From NCBI GenBank assembly GCA_002712845.1, contig PAUV01000096.1, positions 6,822 to 12,188 on the forward strand: 5,367 nt of DNA. Direction: 5' to 3'. The first letter of the stretch is position 1. Every line of letters begins with the position of its first letter. Below the pieces are notes generated by a model. The model was not told where the DNA came from. It saw nothing but the letters and a program-made list of their open reading frames with translations, and did no database searches. The DNA is from Rhodopirellula sp. Lineage in GTDB: Bacteria > Planctomycetota > Planctomycetia > Pirellulales > Pirellulaceae. This document shows, piece after piece, positions 1 through 5,367 of the stretch. Position numbers and translations under genes: made by a program.

Positions 1-1587
1 ATCTTTACCAACGTCGGGACTTGTGATGGTGTGACTGCGTATCGCCTTGAGCAACCCGTACGAAGTATGTGGCATGTGGCAGTTGTAGCAACTTGAGCCC
101 GAAGAACCAGCAAGGTGGTGGGTATGCTTCTCGTTGTACTCGTCGGAGGAATGACAATTCAGACAAGCCTGGTCGTCCAAAGCGTCGGTCTTCAGTTGAT
201 CGTTAGCCCATTCCTCGGCGGGACGTTCATCGAGTGAGGATTGATGAAGCTTGTGGCAGGAGAGGCAAGTCATTTCGCCTTTTTTATAGCAAGCCGAATC
301 GGTCAACCCGTTATATTCCCGGCCTGACACACGCACCATTCCGTCTTTGTAGAAGGTCGTGTTGAATTTGGCCGCGGCTGGATCGTCAGGATTCATCACT
401 TCCCTGACTTCATCGTGGTCATCAATTCGCAGGACCTTGTGTGACTTGGTCAGGTCTCCCCCCGGGCGGAACCCATGGCCATGAACGTTTAGATGTTCAT
501 AGCCTTTGTCGCCGCCTGTCAGTTCGACCACGGAGTGACATTGACCACAGACCATTGCCGATCGCTCTTTGGACATTGCTTCGGGGTTGACAATTGGGTC
601 GTCCCCCAGTTCCGCGTCGGTACTGTTGGTATCGCTATCTTGGTTTCGTACCAACCCGCGGTGGTAGTCGATATGAGGTTGGCCGGGGCCATGGCATGAT
701 TCGCAACTGATTCCGAACTCTGCGACTTGGGTGTCCCAACTCTCGGCGTTGGTTGAGCGGACGCGTCGGTGCGTCGAATGGCACATGCTGCAGGTCTGAC
801 CCCAACGCCCCGTCTCATGATTCACCGACATGTTGGGCTGCAGGAAAGATGCGTTCCGGGGGATCCATTCCTTAGTCTCCGCAATCCACACGAAGGGTAG
901 GATCGCTGTGGTGCGTTGGTCCCCTGTTGCCCACCAATAGACTTGCATGTGATGAGATCCTGTTGTCATCACGAGTGGAACAACCTTGCGTTTTGTTCGG
1001 TCATCGGGAGATTTCTCATCGGGTAAATCTGCCCAAAATACATCGCCTTCACGACGGATTTCATAATCTTGACCAGCAAACGATAGTCGCACACTTTCCA
1101 GATTTCCCATCACCACATCAGGGGTCGCCAGTTGTGTCATCGTGCTGTGATATGAATTGGCCCAGGTGGTGTGGTTATCTTGATGACACTCCAAGCACGA
1201 GTCCGATCCTGTGTACCCGTTTTGAGGGACCTCGATGGGGCGTGATTGCTCGAAGCTAGCCAAGGTAAGGATCTCGTTCGCAGCAGCATCAGATGCTGTT
1301 CCGCGGTCCTTGAGGAATGATTCATTGTCGAGAGCCGTGTTGCGTTGGTTGTCGCCCTGTGGGGCGTTGCCCTGCCCTAATCGGTCATTGGGTACTCCGC
1401 GATCAGGAGGCCCCGCGCCAACGGTCGATGGATCTGGTTTTCTGTTCGGAGGCATCACGACTGCGACTACTGCGACGATTACCAGCGGAGTAATCATCGC
1501 AATGCCCCAGTTCCGCAAAAGTCGGAAGGAAAGAAAGCCCAAAACAATGCCTGCGATGCCGGCCAGAACGATCGGGGTGGTAATCAT
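1..1587 (-). CDS. Membrane-anchored multihaem c-type cytochrome, 3' end cut by window edge
   Basis: The frame is open from an ATG at 1587 down to base 1 (529 residues, no stop reached). Seven CXXCH haem-binding sites are visible: CLECH (residue 131), CSMCH (266), CESCH (295), CGQCH (347), CLSCH (441), CLNCH (475) and CYNCH (500). The third lies in FGISCESCHGPGQPHIDYH and the last is followed by MP, as in cytochrome c-554-like / doubled-CXXCH families. The N-terminus has two hydrophobic stretches (about 5-20 and 29-45) separated by SFRLLRN. By the positive-inside rule this loop is cytoplasmic, which puts the haem domain in the periplasm. The ATG is the first possible start after an in-frame TAG at 1642-1644, and a GGAAGGAG ribosome-binding site lies just upstream. 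It is paralogous to, and divergent from, the cytochrome at 1800-3239. The likely role is electron transfer; substrate unknown. The protein runs past the last visible haem, so more haems or another domain may follow outside the window. Confidence 0.93.
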   Translation of the reverse strand, partial: MITTPIVLAGIAGIVLGFLSFRLLRNWGIAMITPLVIVAVVAVVMPPNRKPDPSTVGAGPPDRGVPNDRLGQGNAPQGDNQRNTALDNESFLKDRGTASDAAANEILTLASFEQSRPIEVPQNGYTGSDSCLECHQDNHTTWANSYHSTMTQLATPDVVMGNLESVRLSFAGQDYEIRREGDVFWADLPDEKSPDDRTKRKVVPLVMTTGSHHMQVYWWATGDQRTTAILPFVWIAETKEWIPRNASFLQPNMSVNHETGRWGQTCSMCHSTHRRVRSTNAESWDTQVAEFGISCESCHGPGQPHIDYHRGLVRNQDSDTNSTDAELGDDPIVNPEAMSKERSAMVCGQCHSVVELTGGDKGYEHLNVHGHGFRPGGDLTKSHKVLRIDDHDEVREVMNPDDPAAAKFNTTFYKDGMVRVSGREYNGLTDSACYKKGEMTCLSCHKLHQSSLDERPAEEWANDQLKTDALDDQACLNCHSSDEYNEKHTHHLAGSSGSSCYNCHMPHTSYGLLKAIRSHTITSPDVGKD

Positions 1588-1799
1588 CAGGCTCCTTCCG
1601 GGCAGAGCATCGGTGAGTTGGTGAGGCTTGAGCAGATCATTCTAACCTGACTTTGTAGAACCGTTAGGGACTGCATTACGTAACGTTCCCACGCCTCAGT
1701 TCATCGTTGCGAGAAAAAACGGTCCCGCCGAGCCAGATTCAACGGTAAGCTGGGGTCTGTCGAATTCTCAATGCGTCAATTTTGTGAAATCCTGTGCTC
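1588..1799. promoter_or_regulatory. Divergent intergenic region between the two cytochrome genes
   Basis: About 210 bp separate the two divergent cytochrome starts, so both promoters should lie here. On the minus strand a TAGAAT hexamer (plus-strand 1639-1644), a 5/6 match to a sigma-70 -10 box, lies about 52 bases before the leftward ATG, but the hexamer 17 bases further upstream (CTAACG) is a poor -35. I found no convincing -35/-10 pair for the rightward gene and no Shine-Dalgarno before its start. Small palindromes (TTACGTAA at 1676-1683, AACGTT at 1682-1687) are too short to call operators. Confidence 0.5.
1592..1599 (-). promoter_or_regulatory. Ribosome-binding site of the leftward cytochrome gene
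   Basis: On the minus strand GGAAGGAG stands 4 bases before the ATG at 1587. The spacing is slightly short, but this is the only purine-rich Shine-Dalgarno match near the gene start. It supports 1587 over the internal Met at residue 31, which would delete the first hydrophobic segment. Confidence 0.6.
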
Positions 1800-3239
1800 A
1801 TGCGCCGCAAACTCATCATCGCCATCGCTGGACTGGTCGTCGCCATTGGTAGCTGGTTCTTGCTATTCTCGGCAAGCGAGGGACCTAATGAAGCTGAAAT
1901 GATGCAGCTGCGTCAAAGAGACGCAAAGCGTCGGGCAGCCGCTCTGGAAGCTGACCGGCGGTCAAAAACCGATCTCGCTCTGCTCTCTGAGCAGGGGCGA
2001 GGGCAAGAGTTACCGGACTACCTCGTGTCGGAAATCGATCGTGAGGGCAATTTTTGGTTCGTGGGTAAATCCGACAGCGTTGCGGGGGTCCAGATACCAT
2101 TCGCACCGGGCAGTCTGCCAATGCCGCCCGTTGAGACTGAACCCCACGGCCAAAACCCCGGTTTCCTGGGGGCAGAGGCTTGTCGTGATTGTCACAAAGA
2201 CCAATACGAATCATTCATCGAGACTGCTCACCATCGCACGACTAGGTTGGCATTGCCGGATGAGGTTGCTGGGTCATTTGAAGAAGGCAGTAACCGCATG
2301 AACACAGGTGATCCCAATGTGTTCTTCACCATGAAGCAGCGTGGGGATGACCTGTACCAGTCGGTGCAGTTTTTCGATTGGGGTTTTGAAGTGCCATTTC
2401 ACATCATTGTTGGATCATCAAAGATGGCTGAGTCTTATCTTTATTGGCATGGCGACCAGTTGTTTCAAATGAACTGTACCCACCTGACCGACGGAGACGA
2501 GTGGATCAACAGTCCTGGGTTTATAGACGGGGATGCAATTTACGCCCGTCCTATTCGATCCGGCTGCTTGGACTGTCATGTCACTTATGTGGACTACCGA
2601 AAATCGGCTAACCATTACACACCGAAATCGATGATCCTTGGGATCTCGTGTGAGAGGTGTCATGGCCCCGGAAAACAGCATGTGGACTATCACGTAGCCC
2701 ATCCCGACGCAAAAAAATCAGAACACATTCAAGTACCCAGCAAACTGTCGCGCCAAGCTCAAATGGATGTATGTGGACAGTGCCATACCACGAAAAAAGC
2801 CCCCATCAATGAACAGGTATTCCAGTTTCGACCGGGCGATAAACTCAGTGACCACTATGAACCCATCGAAGGCAAGGATGAATCGCTGAACAGTGTTCAC
2901 ACAAGTAACCAAGTGGGGCGTCTCTCGCTAAGCCAGTGTTTTCAAAAGTCCGAAATGGGGTGTGTTGAGTGTCATAATCCGCACCGCAATGAACGGGGCA
3001 ACCTCAAGTTGTTCTCGCAGCGATGCCTCGAGTGTCACCAGCAGGAACATTGCGGCATGCAGGGGCAATTAGGAGACCGATTGGCCGAGAACTGTATCGA
3101 CTGCCATATGCCAGTGCGGGCTTCCAAGAATCTGCAAGTTGAAACTGATCAAGGGAATATTTTTCCACCCCTGCGAGATCACTACATTCGAGTAGATCAA
3201 GAAGCCACAGACGAGTTCCTGAAACGGGATTCGAAGTGA
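1800..3239 (+). CDS. Membrane-anchored heptahaem c-type cytochrome
   Basis: Complete gene, 479 residues from ATG 1800. An in-frame GTG at 1794 is the only alternative start (TGA in frame at 1785-1787); neither has a clear Shine-Dalgarno. MRRK followed by a hydrophobic helix (about 5-23) forms an uncleaved anchor or signal peptide, so the rest should be periplasmic. A charged, probably helical linker covers about 30-60. Seven CXXCH sites follow: CRDCH (128), CLDCH (256), CERCH (284), CGQCH (325), CVECH (388), CLECH (409) and CIDCH (432). Family-type motifs are IIVGSSKMAESYLYW before haem 2, ISCERCHGPGKQHVDYH at haem 3, FQFRPGDKL after haem 4 and CHMP at haem 7. The protein ends 44 residues after that last CXXCH. 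Haem order and motifs match the divergent neighbour at 1-1587. There is no CXXCK, so it is not a classical NrfA; an electron carrier or an oxidoreductase related to the c-554 / hydroxylamine-oxidoreductase group is possible. Substrate not inferable. Confidence 0.95.
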   Translation: MRRKLIIAIAGLVVAIGSWFLLFSASEGPNEAEMMQLRQRDAKRRAAALEADRRSKTDLALLSEQGRGQELPDYLVSEIDREGNFWFVGKSDSVAGVQIPFAPGSLPMPPVETEPHGQNPGFLGAEACRDCHKDQYESFIETAHHRTTRLALPDEVAGSFEEGSNRMNTGDPNVFFTMKQRGDDLYQSVQFFDWGFEVPFHIIVGSSKMAESYLYWHGDQLFQMNCTHLTDGDEWINSPGFIDGDAIYARPIRSGCLDCHVTYVDYRKSANHYTPKSMILGISCERCHGPGKQHVDYHVAHPDAKKSEHIQVPSKLSRQAQMDVCGQCHTTKKAPINEQVFQFRPGDKLSDHYEPIEGKDESLNSVHTSNQVGRLSLSQCFQKSEMGCVECHNPHRNERGNLKLFSQRCLECHQQEHCGMQGQLGDRLAENCIDCHMPVRASKNLQVETDQGNIFPPLRDHYIRVDQEATDEFLKRDSK

Positions 3240-3540
3240 GTCGTGCGGTTGGTGATGACGGGATTACTTGGCGTACAGTTGAAGCATTGCGTCAGACCGT
3301 TTTTGTCTCTTCCTGAGTTGAGTGCGGGGGCGAATTGCCAACTTTAAGACTGGACGCATGCCGGTGTTTACTCAACGTTGCGGATGGTCGGATATCCGGC
3401 TGGAGGGCATGCTTTGCGTGGAATTGTTGCAGTGTCATGCCGAAGTTTCATGCGGTAGCTGTTGCATAAGCGGCAATCAACCGAGGCAATGAGTGAGCGT
3501 TCCGGCTTTGTGGATTGTCGTCTTGTACTGTAGTGGCACG
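3240..3540. other. Intergenic stretch without a convincing gene
   Basis: This 300-bp gap lies between the convergent cytochrome and DUF1559 genes. It holds the weak terminator candidate at its left end and a 44-codon ATG-initiated frame at 3358-3492 (+) whose product would contain six Cys in 44 residues. That frame has no Shine-Dalgarno and no recognisable family. The word CATGC occurs four times (3357, 3408, 3436, 3449) without regular spacing, and CGGATATCCG at 3389-3398 is a 10-bp palindrome. Nothing here can be given a function from sequence alone. Confidence 0.5.
3246..3304 (+). terminator. Weak candidate terminator after the rightward cytochrome
   Basis: Seven bases after the TGA, CGGT (3246-3249) and TGACG (3256-3260) can pair with ACCG (3296-3299) and CGTCA (3290-3294), directly followed by five Ts (3300-3304) and a pyrimidine-rich stretch. 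The stem is interrupted by a 6-versus-1 internal loop and closes a 29-base loop, so it is far from an ideal intrinsic terminator. Position and T-run are the main support. Confidence 0.25.
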
Positions 3541-3574
3541 AAAAAACCCCACCCGCGGTTCCACGGGTGGGGTT
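3541..3574 (-). terminator. Strong intrinsic terminator of the DUF1559 gene
   Basis: AACCCCACCCG (3545-3555) and CGGGTGGGGTT (3564-3574) form a perfect 11-bp stem with an 8-base loop. Read on the minus strand, the hairpin runs into six Ts (A-run at 3541-3546). It starts about 30 bases after the DUF1559 stop codon, as expected for a rho-independent terminator. There is no T-run on the plus-strand side, so it appears one-directional. Confidence 0.92.
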
Positions 3575-3604
3575 GATCTTAATCAAGCAGTCTTCAGTAG
3601 CAGA

Positions 3605-4867
3605 CTACTGGTTGAGCTGCTCTTCGATTGTTTCGCCGACCGCACGAGTACCGAGAGCACCCCACAACCCGTAGGGACTCTTTTGTCCGGGTGCAGTGTC
3701 TGGTCCCATCCAACCGGGCGAGCCACCCGAGCCTCGTTCGACTGGCGGCTTGGTCGAATCACCTGCTTCGACGCTGTCCGTCATGAAGACAACCGCTCCA
3801 TCACCCATCAGGACGTGAGCACCACCTTGGTGCCTACTACCAGCGGACATGATCGTTTCGTTGTAATCACCGCCGCCACTGAGGTGACAGTTGGGAGCGT
3901 TCGGTGGCAGAATGGTTTGGAAACCGGTGTAGTGAGGCCGGAAGTCAGCCCAGCGAACACCACGCATTTGAGTACCACCTGTGGAAACGTTCGCACTCGC
4001 TCCCCATCGTGTAGGACGCTCAGGATCGATGTTGACGTTGTTCTTGCACAAGCTCGGATTCATCGCTGGACCGTTTCCGGTACGTGCAAAGTCAGCCTTG
4101 ATTTCCCGTTGTTGAAGCGAAGTACAAATCTCACCCCCTGCGATTGTGTTCGACAAACCATCCAAAACATCGCGGAACTTTGAATCGTGTCGAGGCCAGA
4201 AGAATCCACGCATCGAGGCACGAGCACGTGTTGCCATCCAGTTCAGGTCTCTAACTCGGTTTGTTGCGTTACCATTGGAGTTGCTCTTGAAGCCAAACTC
4301 GTTGATACCACCGTCACGGCTACGGTCGATTGCATCACCGATGCAAGCAGCGTAATTGGACCGTGCTAACCCAGGTGGGCTGTAAGCAGGGTCGCTGGGG
4401 CAGCGGTAAGTTGGAACCTGAGTCATCCATGGAACGTATTGAGTTCTCCATGGAGCGGGACCCATAGCGGGCCACATTCCACCCAGTACGTTGCCTGGCA
4501 TAGTCGTTCCGGGAACAGTCTCAATGCTGGGATTAGAAATCTGCTCCCACAATGCTTGCTGCTCGATGAAAGGAGTGATCGGAACCAGGTAACTCAGGAA
4601 GAGTCGGTTGTAGTTATTCGTTGAATTGCCAGCAGTACCACGTTTTGTACCGGTGCCATGCTTTGGCAGTTGTTTGTAGGTGCTGTGATAATTTTGAATG
4701 CCCAAACCGATTTGCTTGAAGTTGTTACTGCAAGACATACGGCGAGCGGCTTCGCGGGCGGCTTGTACTGCGGGAAGCAGCAGGCCTACGAGGACGCCGA
4801 TAATGGCAATCACGACCAACAACTCCACAAGTGTGAAGCCTTTGCGATTGCGAGGTTCTCTGATCAT
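3605..4867 (-). CDS. DUF1559 domain-containing protein with prepilin-type N-terminus
   Basis: Complete gene of 420 residues. The N-terminus is a type IV prepilin / pseudopilin signal: basic [10 protein letters not shown], then [18 protein letters not shown]. Cleavage by prepilin peptidase is expected between Gly10 and Phe11, with the conserved Glu at position 5 of the mature protein (Glu15). It continues into the [17 protein letters not shown] stretch typical of planctomycete DUF1559 (SBP_bac_10, PF07596) proteins. Near the C-terminus [15 protein letters not shown] contains the H-X9-DG signature (His346, Asp356-Gly357), followed by [14 protein letters not shown], also typical of the family. 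The protein is probably membrane-inserted and exposed outside the inner membrane; the biochemical role of the family is not established. Two adjacent ATGs exist (4870 and 4867). The GGAG at 4874-4877 is 3 bases from the first and 6 from the second, so 4867 is preferred; using 4870 adds one Met. It has its own terminator downstream and looks monocistronic. Confidence 0.97.
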   Translation of the reverse strand: MIREPRNRKGFTLVELLVVIAIIGVLVGLLLPAVQAAREAARRMSCSNNFKQIGLGIQNYHSTYKQLPKHGTGTKRGTAGNSTNNYNRLFLSYLVPITPFIEQQALWEQISNPSIETVPGTTMPGNVLGGMWPAMGPAPWRTQYVPWMTQVPTYRCPSDPAYSPPGLARSNYAACIGDAIDRSRDGGINEFGFKSNSNGNATNRVRDLNWMATRARASMRGFFWPRHDSKFRDVLDGLSNTIAGGEICTSLQQREIKADFARTGNGPAMNPSLCKNNVNIDPERPTRWGASANVSTGGTQMRGVRWADFRPHYTGFQTILPPNAPNCHLSGGGDYNETIMSAGSRHQGGAHVLMGDGAVVFMTDSVEAGDSTKPPVERGSGGSPGWMGPDTAPGQKSPYGLWGALGTRAVGETIEEQLNQ

Positions 4868-4873
4868 CATGAA

Positions 4874-4878
4874 CTCCG
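4874..4878 (-). promoter_or_regulatory. Ribosome-binding site that selects the DUF1559 start
   Basis: CGGAG on the minus strand is followed by TTC and two consecutive ATG codons. The spacing is 3 bases to the first and 6 to the second ATG, which favours initiation at 4867. Confidence 0.6.
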
Positions 4879-4896
4879 AAAATTACAAGAAACGAG

Positions 4897-4915
4897 AAAA
4901 ATGGGGGAATCCCCA
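4897..4915 (-). promoter_or_regulatory. Hairpin plus U-tract in the DUF1559 leader (attenuator-like)
   Basis: On the minus strand TGGGG-ATTC-CCCCA (4915-4902) forms a 5-bp GC-rich hairpin immediately followed by TTTTT (4901-4897), only about 30 bases before the start codon. The shape is that of a small intrinsic terminator in a 5' leader. The stem is short and no alternative antiterminator pairing was found, so this may be chance. Confidence 0.25.
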
Positions 4916-5128
4916 GCGAAGAATCGCACCCGTAGGATATCAGCAGAGGCCATCTGCGACAACTAAAAACCGTTGCAGTCGAAGCAATCTGAGAAAACTA
5001 CTTAAGTGTGGGATTTGCAAACTTGGATAGTATTCTCGTCGTCAGTGCCGGGTGTGGGCAAGTTGTTTTTCGTAACGTTTTGCATCATTTGTCATCAACT
5101 ATGGCGAGCCGTGTTGAGTGGCACGATT

Positions 5129-5146
5129 CATGAAACCGGTTTCATG
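5129..5146. promoter_or_regulatory. Perfect 18-bp palindrome resembling a LacI-family operator
   Basis: CATGAAACCGGTTTCATG is identical to its reverse complement over 18 bp. Its core TGAAACCGGTTTCA (5131-5144) fits the TGWAANCGNTNWCA pattern of LacI/GalR-family operators, including the central CG. It overlaps the TGA of the TPR gene and lies about 260 bp upstream of the DUF1559 start. As RNA it could form a 7-bp stem with a CCGG loop but has no following U-tract, so a DNA-binding site is at least as likely as a terminator. The regulator is not in the window. Confidence 0.45.
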
Positions 5147-5367
5147 GAGTCTGTTCGCCAGTTAAACGCGTCACGCCTTCTCGGGCTATTTCATCCAAAG
5201 GGTTCTTGTCCAATGCTCGTCGGTAGCTCTCGATTGCGTTAGTTCGAGCGCCCTCGGATTCCAATAATGATCCCAGCCAAGTATCCACTGGTTCCAGCAG
5301 AGGATCTACCGACAACGCTTCTTTGTAGCAGAGGATGGCTTTTTCAGGCTCATTGCTCTGCTCGTAG
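5142..5367 (-). CDS. Tetratricopeptide-repeat protein, C-terminal fragment (5' part outside window)
   Basis: The frame enters from the right edge (first full codon at 5366) and ends at TGA 5144-5142, giving 74 visible residues. They read as the second half of one TPR (NEPEKAILCYKEALSVDP), then a full TPR of about 34 residues with W-LG at its start, AIESYRRALDKNPLDE at its end and a short tail GVTRLTGEQTP. The A-I-x-x-Y-x-x-A-L-x-x-x-P spacing is the standard TPR helix B. TPRs are protein-protein interaction modules; the function of the whole protein depends on domains outside the window. It is the C-terminal end, so other domains, if any, lie N-terminal. It reads in the same direction as the DUF1559 gene, 274 bp upstream of it, and is probably not co-transcribed with it. 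Confidence 0.85.
   Translation of the reverse strand, partial: YEQSNEPEKAILCYKEALSVDPLLEPVDTWLGSLLESEGARTNAIESYRRALDKNPLDEIAREGVTRLTGEQTP

Larger units (their letters stand above)
4868..5141. promoter_or_regulatory. Upstream region of the DUF1559 gene
   Basis: These 274 bp separate the TPR gene's stop from the DUF1559 start and should carry the DUF1559 promoter, because both genes read leftward and the DUF1559 gene has its own terminator. The region is AT-richer than the flanking genes. No good -35/-10 pair was found: TACTAT on the minus strand (about 5027-5032) has only a poorly spaced TTGCCC upstream. No gene is evident on either strand. Confidence 0.45.

Noticed and set aside
519..1325. 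Several open frames of 60-110 codons inside the left cytochrome
   Set aside because: They lie in other frames of a region whose main minus-strand frame carries seven correctly spaced haem motifs. None shows a domain.
1676..1687. Overlapping short palindromes TTACGTAA and AACGTT between the two cytochromes
   Set aside because: Position in a divergent promoter is suggestive, but the symmetric cores are 8 and 6 bp with no second copy in the spacer.
1800..3239. Reading the right cytochrome as an NrfA-type nitrite reductase or a hydroxylamine oxidoreductase
   Set aside because: No CXXCK active-site haem is present. The length and seven-haem layout, and the lack of a diagnostic catalytic motif, do not justify either name.
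3389..3398. CGGATATCCG palindrome
   Set aside because: Only 10 bp, in a gap with no promoter or gene start close by; expected by chance at this length on a genome scale.
3357..3453. Four CATGC words as a possible repeat array
   Set aside because: Spacings are 51, 28 and 13 bases and the flanks do not match, so there is no repeat unit and no CRISPR-like structure.
3368..3586. 72-codon minus-strand frame in the gap after the DUF1559 gene
   Set aside because: Its start lies upstream of the DUF1559 terminator hairpin and its first codons run through it. It has no ribosome-binding site and no recognisable domain.
3515..4183. 222-codon open frame on the plus strand antisense to the DUF1559 gene
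   Set aside because: It starts upstream of and reads through the strong terminator hairpin, lies opposite a confidently identified DUF1559 coding sequence, and its translation has no recognisable domain. It is a shadow frame.

Overview
The window looks like a Planctomycetes chromosome, most likely a Pirellulaceae / Rhodopirellula-like member. The main reason is a textbook DUF1559 prepilin-like protein, with a [18 protein letters not shown]-terminus and an H-X9-DG motif, a family hugely expanded in that phylum. Large membrane-anchored multihaem c-type cytochromes and moderate GC content fit too. The taxonomic call is inference from gene content only.

Layout, left to right. (1) Positions 1-1587, minus strand: the N-terminal 529 residues of a multihaem cytochrome c with seven CXXCH sites; its 3' end lies outside the window. 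(2) Positions 1588-1799: a divergent intergenic region of about 210 bp. (3) Positions 1800-3239, plus strand: a complete second heptahaem cytochrome whose seven haem sites and surrounding motifs are collinear with the first, so the two are divergently transcribed paralogues. (4) Positions 3240-3604: about 365 bp without a convincing gene, holding a weak terminator candidate behind cytochrome 2 and a strong intrinsic terminator belonging to the next gene. (5) Positions 3605-4867, minus strand: the complete DUF1559 gene. (6) Positions 4868-5141: its leader and upstream region, with a GC-rich hairpin plus U-tract. (7) Positions 5142-5367, minus strand: the C-terminal 74 residues of a TPR protein whose stop codon lies inside a perfect 18-bp palindrome resembling a LacI-family operator.

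The two cytochromes are probably exported, inner-membrane-anchored, haem-wire-type electron carriers or oxidoreductases expressed from a shared control region. Their substrate cannot be read from the sequence: there is no CXXCK or other diagnostic catalytic motif. The DUF1559 gene looks like a separate single-gene unit with its own terminator. The TPR gene is upstream of it in the same orientation. No rRNA, tRNA, CRISPR array, insertion sequence or phage feature was seen.
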